The notes under the pieces were generated by a model, which saw only the letters and a list, made by a program, of their open reading frames with translations, was not told the origin of the DNA and did not search any database. 64,000 nucleotides of DNA from Phoebastria nigripes (Eukaryota > Chordata > Aves > Procellariiformes > Diomedeidae), in assembly GCA_035582835.1 (NCBI GenBank), contig JAYKAV010003362.1, forward strand, positions 133,617 to 197,616. Reading direction: 5' to 3'. Below, in pieces: positions 22,879 through 37,105 of the stretch. The translations under genes and the position numbers were made by a program. The stretch's first letter is position 1. The number at the start of each line of letters is the position of its first letter.

Positions 22879-24900
22879 ATGACAACAATATTTATATTCA
22901 GGTGTGAATTTATCTGTAGAGATGATCTGTTTAGAGGGAGAGACTACAGATGACACCATCACTTCAGTCTGCTTTCCCACTCAGGAAACTTCAGTATTGC
23001 ACATCTTCCCCACTCCATTCCATTACCACTGCAATTGTATCTATGCCTGAAATAATGCTCCTTTACCACACAATGCGACAAAAAGATATGTATTAATAGT
23101 TAAGTATATCCTGTGCATATTTTAGCACCTAGGTAAAGCGTGGAGTGCAATTGCTTTTTAAAACTAAATTGTGTCAAGCATTACCAGAAAAAAACAATGG
23201 AGAAAAAAGACCCCAGCCTAGTAAGCTAATCTATACAGAGATACCTGAACACCCACTTTTGTTCTTCAGCTTGCAGGATCAGATTTGATTTCAGTCCGTC
23301 TCAGTGGTATTACTTATATGGTGGGTTGGTTTTTTTTTTCCTTCAGCAGAAATGGCTGGTTGCCATTTGATTAAGTTTCATTGATTAGTGTCACCTGTTT
23401 ACCTCATACAGCAAATTACCATGACTTTCTGTTTTCTAATGTTTTTCATTTTTCTAATGATCAATGTTTTGAAAGTTTTCATAACAAGTATTTTCAAGTA
23501 AAAGCACATAGATAATATGATCAGGCGGTACTTTACATGAAAGATCCCTGAAATAATTTTCACATAAGCAATATACAGCTCAGTATGGCAAAACACAGTG
23601 GTAGCATAATGTTTCAGTGTCTGGGACACTTCTTCCTGAAAATCTAAGCAGGTTTAAAGATACCAGTACTGAGATTATAAAGGAGTTGCTAGGCCAAAGT
23701 GGTGGTCTAATTAAACAGGATAGGCTAACTTGTTACACGGAGTTGGCCCATCAGATAATCNTCTCCACATTTTGCATCAGAAGAGATGACAAATGGCTGC
23801 TCAGGCAGCATGAGTTCAGAACAGACAGGTACTTGGATCATTAGCCTTTATGCCCACACTTAGAGGAGGAAACAGTGGGACACGAGGCTTGCTGTCAAGT
23901 GAGTTTCTGCATGAACAGGTATTTGGAGTGCTGCCACCACATACAGTGATGAAGACATGCTGGCTACCACATCTGCACAGAGCTACCTCATGGCCTGCGA
24001 GAACCATTCTAAAATTGCTCCTCAGCCCCTGCAATTGAATAAGTTGGGCTAACATAGTGGCATAAATATTCCTTTGCCTATTTCTTATGACTAAATACCT
24101 AGTTTTAGAATATTTTCACTTTTATCTTGTTTCTCCTATACAGGTTTCTTACATGATGGGAGTTCCAGATTCCACCTCACGCTGTTAAAACCAGAAGGGG
24201 GTGCTGTTATACTCGGCTGATTGACAGATGTCAGTTTTGACTGTTAAAAACATCCAAGAAGAAAAGAAGAGTTAAAACAAAACAAAAAAAAAGCTGAATA
24301 ATCATTGCTATTTATGAATCCTGTCAAATGCTACAGTAGGAGGAATGAAAATTCAGATGCAAAAAAAGATTTTCAAAAAAGCTATGGAGGACTAATGTGA
24401 CGCTTTGTTTGTGTGCTTTAAAAATTCATATTTCAACAACCTGCATTTGTTGATCCTGCTCTACTGCTACATCATTTAACTTGTTCTAGGTCTCCATTTC
24501 TGAAAGTTATAGTAACCTTTATTCTTGGGAAAAAAAGTGAGGACGACCCCTTAATTAGAAGTTAGGTATAAAGTTTAAAGCATTGTTTGAACTGTTGATT
24601 CATTCATGCCATGTTAATAGGGTTTTTTTTTAAATTAAGCCTGTAGCATATGTATTTTTAAATTCTCTTAATTGCCATTATAATGAGTAGGAAACATAAT
24701 TTTATAGCATGCATTTGGAAGTTGTTACTGAGAGACTGCTCTGGGTCTTGTCTGGTTTTTACCTCTTTAAATTCATTCACTTTCAATAAGATTTTGTTTA
24801 TTACAACTTTAAAACAGCTTTTTATGACCTATGATTAGCCAGCCTAAGGTAGATTTAATCAAACTACTCATTAAAATATAGTCTCACATATTTATGTATC
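22879..24900 (+). other. Probable APIP 3' UTR and flank; end not determined
   Basis: No AATAAA follows closely after the stop codon. ATTAAA variants occur at 23710-23715 and 24870-24875. A potential donor (TATTCAG|GTGTGA at 22909/22910) and a potential acceptor (CTATACAG|GTTTCT, exon side at 24144) could define a 3' UTR intron, but nothing in the sequence proves its use. The transcript end needs RNA data. Confidence 0.4.
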
Positions 24901-27900
24901 TTAGTGTCTTCTTTCAAAATCTCCTGGAATGGCCCCCCAGTGGCATCAGTCTAAGCCTTGATTTTCTTACTTTCTGATTGAGTACTGAGACTCTAGTCCC
25001 AAGGGTGAATTGACACAGGGTAAGCGTCAATTGACCGTGTCTTCTGCTCGGGGCCATGCATTCCCATCGCTTCCCCTTGCATCATCTCTGGCACTTTTTT
25101 GAGCTTCCGTGAGGTGAATTAACTCTTTAACCTAAGAGAAAACTACTGCAGGAGTGGGGGGAAGAAAATTATTATATTGTTTCCTAATAAGCCACTGGTA
25201 AAACATTGAATCAACTCAGAGGTGGGTCCAAAGAGAACCAGAGGAGATCGTTGAAGCCAGAGATGGCAGGCAATGCTTCCCCCATTTCATGGGGATGACT
25301 ATTCAGACTTATTTGGCTACTCGTGGACAGGCATTTGCTGTGGATGTTCTGAAGAGTTCAGAAAGAACTGAAATCTGTGGAAAGTATTCTGCTAAACCAA
25401 GAATTCAGGAAGAAACTTCTTGCATTTTTCACCCATTAATAAGCATTGACTTTTCTTCAGTTATGTATGTCAGACTACTGATTATAGCACAGCATATGGC
25501 GTTGATCTCTCTAGTTACTGGTAATTGTGTTGTGCTGAACTTGCACAAAAAACATCCTGCTTTGGCTTGGTGGGTATTCGTGTCCCCACGTAACAGTCTG
25601 TCACCGGGCTCCATCAAAACTCATTTGCAGTAAGGCATCATGGTATAAGCCAAGCGCCTGCTGACCTGATCCAACCTGCTGGNTACCAGCTGTTTCTAAG
25701 CAGTAAGATGTGGTCACCTGTGCCATGACAGCCTGGTGTAGCCACCAGAGTTACTGCTGCTATGCTGCCAGTTTGTCAGCAACCAGATCCGTCTTATCTC
25801 CACATCCTCATAGCAGCTACAGCCTGTCTTTCTGTGCTGCACAAGAGAGCATGTTCAGCATCTGCTGCTACCAGACCAACAGCAGCTGTCAAAGATGACA
25901 TCAACACCTCAACTGATGAAGTTACCACTCCACAGGAATGATTCATTACAGAACTATCATCTGCCATCAGAAACTTGCTGAGTACTCATCTACCAAGATA
26001 ACATACCCTCACCTCTCTGGGATACTTCAGATTTTCTCAACAGGAAATACCTAAGCTTTGCTCTCAAATTTTCCTGTCCCTGTCAGTCGGATATCAACTA
26101 AAATGTTGTTAAAGGAATTGCCATATAGTTCAGATAGGCCTCTTTTTTCCCCCCATGATTGGACTGCAAGACTTACCAGCGTTGATTACAGTGAATTTAA
26201 TTGAACAAAATCTTTGCCGTTCTATTCTTACATTAAAGGAATAACCATACTTAGTTCTTTTCTGGATTTTCTTATACGTTTTAGGAACATAAGAATAGCA
26301 TTGACAGTTTTGTGGTTTATGCCATTGACTTTATTTCTGAACTCTCTTCCCAAATGCTTGTGTTACCTGATTCTTCAAATTTGTAAAGAGTAGTGGTGCT
26401 ATGCTGACAGACTGGCAGGTTTCATTAAGATCGGTGTCTTGTGACCGTTAGGCACGTTTGTCCTTCCCTACTGTATGTAGTGCTGTACCTGCAGTGCACA
26501 ACTTTTAAACCTTAGGGGGAGGGTGACCTTAATTGTTGTGAAATAGTGGTTAACGCTAAGTTACTGTAGGTTGTTGACTCTATGTTTATTGATACATTTT
26601 TTCATTATTAGACACTTGTTTGTCAGTGGCAAATATTTTGCAGTGACTTCACATCTTGTGAGTGTATGTGGATTGCAGTAAGAACTTGGGTGAAAAATGT
26701 TATTTTTTAGATCAGAGAGTGACTTTGGACAGGCTGCATACTGCTCTGCTCCACTTAAGCACAAAACACATCTCTAAGTATTTTCAAGACTTCAGAGGTG
26801 CAACTGACATGAAGGGAAAGTCGACTGTATTTCCCTTAGCTTTTCTTCCCTATGGGCATGCTAACAAAAATACTTCTTGATGTGACAGTCCACTCTTAGT
26901 CTTGAAATCTAGTTGCCATCTATTCATTGTGACCTTTAATTCTTTATTTAAACTGCTAGATTTCTGCAAATAGTAAATTCCTGTGGTATTCTGATGATGC
27001 CATCAGAATAGGACATAATTGTATCATTCCATAATACTGATGTTTTGTAAGGATAAAGATGTAAAGATGATTTTACACTTCGTGTTCTTTTGTTCTGCAT
27101 GTATAATGACAAACTACAAAATAACACTCACAAGGAAAGGTATTTTTTGCCAAATATATTCTTCTGGGGTCATGTTAATTACAAATATTCACTTCCTCAT
27201 CCAGCTACAATTTGCCACTCTGTAGCCTTTCTAAAATCTGTGTGAAATATCGAATTTCTATAGTAGTAGTTAAGTCCTTTCATATAGNATTCCGAGATGC
27301 TCAGAGTCCCATTCAGTGGGGACTCTAATGATTTCCCACTGTGGAAATGAGCTAAATATGTTCTTCTCATGTCTGTTTGTGTGTGAACTCTCAACAAAGA
27401 AATCGGTGACTTCACAGCTTTGGTGGCTTCATAAACTTGAGAAATTATTACTGTTTCCCAAAGTGTTCAGAAAGCTCTTACAGTTCAGCTCCAATTATGT
27501 AGAACAAAAATACGAAAATTTCCCATATGATTTAAAGCTTCTAAACTCCCATCAAGTCTAGATAATTTTCTGCTGTGAATTGTAGGCTAATAAGCTGGCT
27601 AAATATTTTTATATGTTTGCAGCAAAGACTTGATCTCCATCGAAGCCNATTATCTAGGTTTAGTATCACCAGATAGGCTTATGTAAAAATGACATAATTC
27701 CCATTTCAGGTGGGTCATCCAAAATACTAATTAAGTTCCAGTATTTCCCAGTAAAAGTAATTTCCTAGCAAACATCCTACTTGCTTTCCAAGAAGGAAAT
27801 AAAACTGCAGAATACAGCATCTTGAAACATTAAGAGATAGAGCTCTAACTTACAGTAAGCAGTTATGATGCCAATATAGGTCCTCTAGTGAATGCTGTAA

Positions 27901-28022
27901 TGCCTGAACAACTGGCATCCTATTTCCTTTAACTCTGAAATCATCATTTAAAAATTAACATCTAAAAAAGCCCACTCACTAGTGGAACAATACAAATAAA
28001 CCAGTAGCCTTCCTCTAAATTA

Positions 28023-28100
28023 TTTTTTGCCACACTTTTTGGCAAATATGTTTGTAACAATTTTTTGCCATTTTACAGAAGATGGCAAATTGGCAAAAAA
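28023..28100. repeat. Clustered direct and inverted TTTTTTGCCA repeats
   Basis: TTTTTTGCCA occurs at 28023-28032 and again at 28061-28070, and its exact reverse complement TGGCAAAAAA at 28091-28100. Additional TTGGCAAA and TGGCAAAT copies lie between. The second and third copies can form a 10-bp stem with a 20-base loop. Confidence 0.8.
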
Positions 28101-29359
28101 AAACNGGAGCACTTTAGATGGCTTACTTCTGTATTAAGGAACAGAAGAAAATATATAGTTTGATATTAATGCTTCTTAATTTCAAAATTGTTAACAAACC
28201 TCTGAGCTGATGTAAGTTAAGGTATACCTAAAAAAGGGAGTTATGAATCGTGTACTCTACAGATTTATAAGCAATAAAGAAATTAGGAGAATGCTTCATT
28301 TTTGAAGCCACTTTGGATTTGTAGTTCCCTTTTGTTATAAGGGGAGATGAACCCTTGCAGGCTTTGTTTTTGTTTTCTTTCCCAACGTGTAAGGTGAAAT
28401 ACAGGCTGTGCCTTACAGACCCAGGTTGTGTCCAAGGACAGCCCTCTGAGCTGAGGTAGACTTTTGTAACAGAGCATATAGAGGTGCCTGTGACTGTGCT
28501 TTGCTCCCAGCTAATCGAAGCTTTCATAGAAGTCAGTGAATGTATGTTTGGTTTAATTTTAAGTCAGCTTAATGTTAAAAGCTTAATGTTACTCCAAAAG
28601 AATGCTACCTGACATGATTTTTAAAAGAGCGAATTTCTAAGTCCCTGAGTCTGAAAAAGAGCTCTCAGGCAGCTCATCCCTCATCTCAGTACTCATCCCT
28701 TGGTACTACCCAAGGGTTCACTACATAAATCAGATGGTAAATAAAATCTCACTATTTTTTGGTTGACATCATTAGCACAGAGACCTGTTTCTGCTAGATT
28801 TGAATGCTAGTGGTTCAGCATACTGAGTGCACCGTTGCAAAATTATTTTGGAGGTGAAACCTCTAGTGGAACCACAACAGTTGGCTATTTCTTAGGATTT
28901 TAATCTATTAAAAACAAAATCAATTCCAAATAGTAATTTTTTAAATTTTTCTGTATGTCTTCAGACTTAATCTAGCATCTGCTAGATTTTGCTAGAGCAG
29001 TCGGAAAAACCTAGTGAGTGGCTAGTGCTCAATACCAAAAATGGACTGAACGTGTTTGACTAGATGGGATTTTATGGGGAATCATTTGCAAACACCCACT
29101 CTCTCTGTACTTACGTATGTGTGTTAGGTTTTTTTACTCTAAGATACTGTGCTATTGTACTAGCAAGTTTCTCCCATCTACGACAGATAAAATTAGAGTT
29201 TAATCTCCAGAAACCAGATCAACAGGAATTTATTTAAATAGTTAAGCATAAATTCTGGCTCCTTAATGAGCCTCAGATTAGCTCCAATTTCTCTAATGGT
29301 AATTTCTGGTAATTACAAACAGAATACACTGGATATAGAAGAAAGAATAGGTCTTACAT

Positions 29360-29540
29360 TTAAAGCAAAGGGCTGGAAGTCTAGATTTTGTGGCTGATTC
29401 AAGTGTTACCTTAGGGTCATGCCTTGAACAGTTCACTTTGATGGGAGTTTCAAAAGAGCTTGAATGAATCAGATACTACCCTAAATCCCATTGGAAAGTT
29501 AGGTGCTTGATTTCATTAGGCTCCCCTGTAACTCCAAGGA
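29360..29540. repeat. Possible ancient amniote interspersed repeat
   Basis: The segment has the form of an old repeat seen widely in amniotes: an AAAGGGCTGGAAGTC block, a degenerate region, then TTTCAAAAGAGCTTGAA and a TTAGGTGCTTGATTT block. A related TTTTCCAAAGAGCTCAAGG occurs at about 44072 in this same window. I cannot name the family. Confidence 0.3.
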
Positions 29541-31957
29541 TTTAGCTGTCTGTGCTTCAATCAGGGGGGTAAAAAAGAAAGGGGGGTGGGAGGCACCTCG
29601 AGTACTAGCTGCAAACTTACCACTAGTGTATTCCAGATTGACAGCAAATGCTTAACTGATATTTTTTTCCTAAAAAGAAATATGACCTTTTATGCCAGAA
29701 ACCCTTAGTTTAAGAAAAAGGTTACCTAAGATAATTTCACCTAGCAGAGATTTACAAAAACAAGAAATCAAGAACTGAGCTTTCCTGCTTACTCAAAGAT
29801 GTACATTAATACTACCATAAGTAACACAACACAATTTTTGTGACTTCAATTCCGCCCCTCCCAAAGGATACCAGCCGTCTGTCTTTCCAGATAAAACATC
29901 TGATTCCCATTATTAAGTTCCTGTTCTCCAGACAAAGCAGCTTACCCTCACAGTCCCCATTTTGGTGCAGTTCCTGAAAACAACATCACTGCAATAAATT
30001 TAAATACGTCTATATGCGTGAATGATGATGGTAGACTACCTGGGCTCAGCAGGTTGCTGTGTATTTAACACTAATGATTACATTTATTTTGTCTTTATGC
30101 TTTGTCTCATTTCCATGTTTTATTCAGTTTTAATCCTGCTTTTCTGTAAGATTTTTCTCCCTCCCCTGTTTTCCTTACTATCTTTGAAACCAAATGTAAA
30201 CTTAACACCATTTGCATTCTGGTTGAACTTTCAAACCCAGGAATATTTTTGTGTTAGGAAACTTATCTCTTTTGTGATTCATCTACTACATCCCTGACAT
30301 ATCCGAGCATGTCCTGGTACTTGCATGTTTGCAAAATTTTGGTACTTAAAGGGTTAATGTGCCTTTTGTACCTCAGACACATTAGGATTTTGCAAGCAAA
30401 TGTCTGTTGGTTGCAAGAGCGTATGAGCAAGTATGAGACTAATTTCCTGTTAAGGAGTCGCTACATTAAAAGGATATTTGCATAATCATAGACTAAGATA
30501 ATGTAGGGAAAACCCCAGAGATCATTCTGATGCCAGGATTAAGCCAAGCCCAACATGTAATTTATTTGAATGCATGAAAGCTGCTTCTTATCATTCACTT
30601 CTATCTCAAGTCCCCAAGCACTTTAGTTGGCAGCAGCAGGCTCTAACTCCTCCTGGCTAATTCATCATCCTCAACAACTTTTAAAAGGGTTATTTTAAGT
30701 TTAACCTAACAGTCCCTGCAACTTAATTCATATAATAAAAAAATTATTCCTTTTATGACTTGTGTCACATGTTCAAAATCAAGCTACTGCATCTTCTTGG
30801 GTCATCATTTTATTTAATGCCCTTGCCTTCAGGTTATGATAACTTCTGAAATATCGCATGCACCACAAAAACAAGGGTTCAGGACTACACCTATGAAAAA
30901 CATAGCCAAAACCAATGAGATTTCATAATGCAGGTAGTTTTTTCAACTTGTATATAAATAAAGGAGTGTCCACATAGGAGTTTAGCAGAAGGGCCTCAAG
31001 AGAAAATACATTAGCAATTAAAAATCAAGGCACTTAAATGTTTCTGAACAGATTAATACTTAGTCAGGGCTGGAGATCCCTGACTTCCATTTTAAATCCA
31101 GTTGCATGCTTTAAACTTTTATTTGGAGAATCCCCTTGTCAACATAAAGAATTTGTCACACTTGTCACCTGATACTTCCTCCATGTAAACATGCTCAGAG
31201 GCTTATGGCTGGGGTGCTGTAGAGGTGTCTGAAAGGTCATTTATTTTTCGCTCAACTTGGATGAGTAAGTTATTTGAACCCGAAAGTCCAGTTGCCAGAA
31301 AAAAGAAAAAAAAACAACCAAAACTTTCTTGCTTGCCATGGTTAAAACAAACGGGGATACAAAGAGATGTGTAGGAGTAGGAAGAGGGCAGCTGCTGTTT
31401 CTGAAAAGCAAGAGAGGGAGGAGAATCCATTCAATAGCATTTTAGTGACAGCTCAGTCAATCAAGCCTCAAGCCATAGCATAAGAGGGGAATAATGTTTC
31501 AAGTAAGGGAAGGGCAAACATTATGATAATAAATTATTTAATTGTAGTAAAGGCAAGAAGAGAGAATATAATTAAGGTCTCAGACACCTAAATAAGAAAA
31601 CATTTAGTAGCAATGGTAGCAACATTAGTAGATAAGCACAGTTAAACAAATAGGATGACCACTGTCTATTGCAATTGAAGCACTAATAAAACATTTTCAC
31701 TGTGCTAGAAAATAGTAGCATGTTTTAGTATACTTTAACTATGATTAAAACAGCACAATCCTAGTAGCCTGAATAGTTAGTCCAATATTATTAATAAAAA
31801 AGTCATTAAGATGTATTGTCCTGTCTGAAACTTCTAGTCCTCAATAAGGAAGACTGCTATATTTGAAAGAAAAGGTCTAGACATTTTAAGTAGTTATACA
31901 ACACAGATTCCTCCTAAATTTTGGAAATGTTAAAAACAAAACTATCACATACTGAAG

Positions 31958-32013
31958 ATGAGGAACTAATTCTAATTAGACCAGAATGAGGAACTAATTC
32001 TAATTAGACCAGA
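31958..32013. repeat. 28-base perfect tandem duplication
   Basis: Two identical adjacent units, 31958-31985 and 31986-32013, each starting ATGAGGAACTAATTCTAATT and ending AGACCAGA. Lack of divergence suggests a recent slippage or repair event. Confidence 0.9.
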
Positions 32014-35000
32014 AGAGAACAATGGCCGATCAAGTAGACAATACTCGATAACTTAGTGTAACCCAAAACTCACATTGCACAAAATTAATTACCAAATAAA
32101 ATGAAATGACAATACATGCAACCTGTTCCCATCCCAGTTATATTTAAGTTTAATGTCTCTCCATGTCTATGTTTAACTTGATAAAGGTTCCCAGGCTGCA
32201 ACACTGAGACCAAAGTTGTGGCATTATGCCATATAACAGCATTATGCAAGTCATGAGCTTTCCCTAATCATGTTTCTGTGTACGTGGAAATCTATGCAGA
32301 AATCTGTATGAAGAAATTTATCAGAAGGCTTAACCTCTGGAAAAAAAAATATTTCCCGAAACTACTTTGCTTACTTCCTTCATTATTAATGATAGGCCAT
32401 TCACAGCTTCACTTCCAGAAATCCTCCAAAGCTCTGTAAATCTCTGCAACGTTGCTATCTGCCTTACCTATCTTTACAGGTCTCTGATTTTTTTTCCTCA
32501 TACCATATTCAAAATTGATCCTAACAACACAGGGGATAGTTTTACAAAGGTTTCTCCATGGAAGAAGTGTCCACACATGAGAACTGCTTCAGGATGAAAG
32601 AAGGAATACAGAATATTCATATGCAGTAAAAAGCTTCCATCATGAGCACAAGGAATGAGCACAGGATTCCTGAACAGAGGAATACAGTGCAGATGAACAG
32701 GAATGAGAAAGCTAAAAACCATAGGGAATGGGTGTTAAAATCCCAGAAATTCAAACTAATACACCAGGGAATGTAACATAAAAATAATCTTGCGAATGTG
32801 AAAAAAAAGAGAAAACACACGTTAGAGAAAAGCAGCCATGAAGAGCTCAGGAGAAGTGTCATGAAGTTGGNGAAATTAAATAGCTAAGTGGCCAGACTTA
32901 GCCTTGTGCTACAGATGTCAGCTAGGTCAAAAGAAGATTTCTCATTACAGAGCTAAGTTTATCACACAATAAGATGTAAGATGTAGATGCAAATTTAATG
33001 TGCTCAGAAGCTGATAGAGAGATCAAGAACTTTACAGTCCCACAAACATCAGCTTAGTTACAGTTGTAATTATCCTCTCCTTTAAAAAAAAGATACTAAT
33101 AATTGATTCAGGATATTTCTCATTTGCATATTTTGTTAAAATCCTTAAGCTACTATTTTGAATTACAGTTGACTGAGACAGATTCATTTTTATTTTTCTG
33201 TATTATTTCTTCTTAGACAATGTTTTCATCCTACTTCATCATGAAGTATCAGTCCAGTGGCTCAAATTCTGCAAATAAGAGAAGAAACTTATTTTCAAAG
33301 AAATAAACAAAAGACAGACAGCTGAAGTGCACCAGGGATCACTGAAATGCTGTTAGCCAGGAGAGGTTAAAGTCAGGATAATTTCATGAATTGTATTTTC
33401 ACACCTTGTCAGCTGTGCACTGAAATTGCACTTTTTAATATTACTAATGTCTATAGAGGAAATTCTCACTATATTCTATGCTCTTTACATTGGGTAGAAA
33501 GACTAAAACGTCAAAAAGGCTAAGATCAGGCCAGAGATAATTTCACCAGGATGGAGAATAATGTAAGCAACTGAAGCCTTCCTTGCAGAACTCTTGCAAG
33601 CTCTCTGTTAGGGGCTGGGCATAAGACAGTGATTTCAGGAGCAGAGGGTACAACACTTCCTCAGGATTTGTAGATGTCCTTGGGAATTAGCTTCTAGAAC
33701 CCAACAGTCTCTCGGGAATATCTAAAATATCCTACTTGGTCATTTCACCTTCAAGTGAACAACATCCTCCCCCAAACTATGACTTCCATGCTTGAGTTCT
33801 TAGAGGATAAAGGTGGGATTTCCCAGTTGGGTGAAAAATAATTCCTGTTCAGAGAAGTAATATCAGGTCTCTGACTCATCTATGATCCACCTAAGCTCTG
33901 TAAAGGTTTTGTACTTCCTTATGCATTTTTCAAGCACTTATAGCTTGAAAGTGCTATCCAAAAAAAAGGAGGTAGGTTTCTGATACTTGTAATGGACTTC
34001 CTTGTAAAAACTTTTGTATTCAAAGGTATAAGAAGATTCACATTTTTAAGCTGTAGGTAAAGTAGAATAAGCAACCAGTAGCTAACAACATGAACAACAC
34101 TAGGTCTTTAATCTTAAGCCGTAGCTGGGTGTTAGACTGAACACAGCAGAAAGGAGCCTCCTCCTATTTGAGAAATCTCAGCCTAGAATCCATTCCTAAA
34201 GATGGATGCCTAAGCACTGTCTTTGAAAAAAATGTAACCAGGGATTATTAATTTATTCTTGAGGTGAAGGAAGTACCAGCTCCTTCAAATTGTACCCAGG
34301 CAGTTAATCATCTCATTCAGAATGATGAAAACCTGGTAGCTTTTTGTAACAAGGAGGTATAACCAAGTTTCTCCCATCCCCATGAAGAGAGCTAAAACTT
34401 CAGTTATTCTAAATTTGGATGGAGTACTCTCATTCCTTCTTGCTGAAGATGCTGTGAAACTATTCACTGGCTCAGAAGGAGATAGCAATGGGCACCTATG
34501 AATCCTCAAGCAACCAATAGATCTTTTAGACAGGGAAGGAGAGTCTTGAATTCTAATCTGTGTTTAATTTCTAGATAGATACTTGAATCTGTGTCCCACT
34601 TCTTTTTAGCTTGAACTAGAGAAAGATGATTCAGCAGAAGGAAGTTAAAATACTGACACTCAGCAAAGCTTTTGTCATGGGAGATGCAGATATGAAGACC
34701 CTCCAGCAGAAGAATGAATTAAAGTGTATTGGAGATTTTTGAATGAGTGTCATTTATATAACATGGGATATAAAAATCTACTTTTCTATGTCACTTAGTT
34801 GTGAGAAATATTTTATTCAGAGCCTGACCCAGATGTGCTCACACCCTCCAAAGATATATCGAGACTCTGGGTCCTGAAAGGGCTTAGGTTTGATGTAGGT
34901 TCTTGGTAACTCGAGGCTTTTGGTGACTCTACANAATTCTAGGAGAAATTTAGATGACAAGGGAAAAACCTATGGATTAATTACCTCTATAGAGATACTT

Positions 35001-37105
35001 AAGATGCTTGAGAATAGTCCTTAATGCTTGAAACAGAGGTTTGAAAAGCACTTTAGAACAAATCTAAAGAAATGAGTAATTACAGCTTCCAGGCCTCCCT
35101 TTTAACAAACACCTCTTTTGCTTTCCATGTTTCTTATAATCTTCTTTTGGTTCTGAAATGGATGACAGATGCTTTTACCAATCATTCATCTCGGCAAATT
35201 TTTCATTTTTCAAATTAGTAACCTTTAATAAACACACCCCTGTAATTTGCATTGATAATCCTTTTCCCTAGAAGAGTGGGTGTTGCTGCAGGAACATGTC
35301 CAAAGGTTGCTCTCCAACCAGTTACTACTGAAAAAAGCACTGTGCCAGTAGCTATCATGACTCAATAATAGATTGAAATCTCTTGTTACATGTTAATATG
35401 GGATAACAACTCCCTTAGAATTTCCATTAATAATGAAGCACCTTAACGAAATACAGACAGAACAACAGCTGCTGTGAACTTCTAGTAGATACTATTTCTA
35501 CAAGATCTCTGTATTACATTAGCTTTCAAGACACTGCATCCCAATCTTCCAGACACCCAGGAAAAATGATAACAGGCCCAATTCAAATGCTGACATGCGT
35601 ACAAATGAGTAAAAGTGATTTCAAGACAATACAGTAACACAAATATATTGTGCCTTTGTGAATATGGTAATGTTACTGTGTTAAATACTACATTGTTCTG
35701 ACTAGAAAGGGGTTAAGCCCAACTGAAATAAAAGCAGAAAAAGCCCCTTTGAGTGTGTCGTATCAGAGGAAGGGAGTTTGTTGTACCCATGTAACAGCAT
35801 CATTGTAACTGGTGGAGCCTTCTAGTCTAAAGAAGTTACTTAACACTGATAAGTTTTTATCTTGGAATAGGAGCATCCACTTTAGGACTTGAATAAACAA
35901 TCTCTTATTCATGACCTACTTTATTTCGATGTTGATCCTTACGTAGATTGACCGTGGTCCTTTCTGTCCACATGCAAGCATGGATGCTAAAATCCATTGG
36001 AAAACCTATTGATTCAAAACTGCTTTCAAGAAAATTGACCAAAAAATGGTTCTTTCTTGAATTTTTAGAAAGTCTAAAGTTCAATTTTCTCTTTTATCAA
36101 CCAAATATTCATTTCCATGTTAAAAACTTAGAATCTAATTATTAGATGCATTGATTATTTAATCTCCACTTCCATTAACAGAAGCTGATTCTATCTTGCT
36201 CTCAGAATTAGAAGTTTAGCTTTGGAGAGTTAGAGGTAGTAATAACTCAAAGTGACAGGACACTAGTCCTTTTGCTTTGTAAATGAGATAGAGCTAAGCA
36301 TATGTTTCACCATGTAACTCAAATAACCTTCCCTCACCCAAATCATTTACCACAGAGGAGGACAACAAAACCAAAAAGACTATCTGATATTCATTTATAT
36401 GTGTCAATCAAGTACCTCTTTTCTTCCTCCTTCTCCCTCAGTTGTGCATCTTTCCCCACTGCCCTGAAGCAGAACATGGGTGGAATTCAATGAAGGTACT
36501 TACTCTATTTTTCCCCATTTATTTTTGAATAAGCTATGATAACTGTTGTCAGTAATGTTTATGGAGGTAGGAGGAGTAACATTTTCTTGCTGTGTTAGCT
36601 TGGGATTTTATGTGCAAGCATTTTTCCATAATGTCATTTTGTTTGCACACCAGTCAATTACATGATTACTGGAAAATAGCAAGCACTGAAAGTGTTATCT
36701 TAAGTTAAACAAGCAAGTTACTGCCATTGCTGATAGAGTCACTGAATAGTTACCACCAAATAATTAATTTTTGGGTTTTTTTCCACAGTAACTATGCAAT
36801 TAACTTGTGTGCTTACTGTTATTTCAAGATGGGTGTACTGTTCAACTTACTTGAGTTATGCAATACAGGTGTTCTGTAGTTGATGAAACATCCTGTAACC
36901 TGAGATCATTGCCACTGATTTGGGTGGAAAGATATCCACTCAGCAAAGTGGCCAAGGGTTAGTAACCATAGAGAATAAACTGTTCTCTCTGGAAAAGTAC
37001 AAAAGAAAAGAGAAGAGAGAGAGCACACGGAGGGAAAAGGTGTGTTAAAAACAAAAAAAAAAAAGAGAGAGATGACTGATAGCCTTGTGTCAGTGGGACT
37101 CATGA

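Larger units (their letters stand above)
24901..37105. other. Intergenic sequence without recognisable genes
   Basis: AT-rich; its short ORFs (for example 25289-25633 and 30022-30297) resemble no family I know and have low-complexity composition. It contains a cluster of TGCCA/TGGCA repeats (28023-28100), an old interspersed repeat near 29360-29540 and a 28-base tandem duplication (31958-32013). By synteny with human it would lie between APIP and EHF. Confidence 0.6.

Noticed and set aside
25640..25920. CTGCTG and CAGC-rich stretch resembling a decayed coding repeat
   Set aside because: The repeats are short and irregular, no frame stays open with a recognisable domain, and no splice sites frame it.
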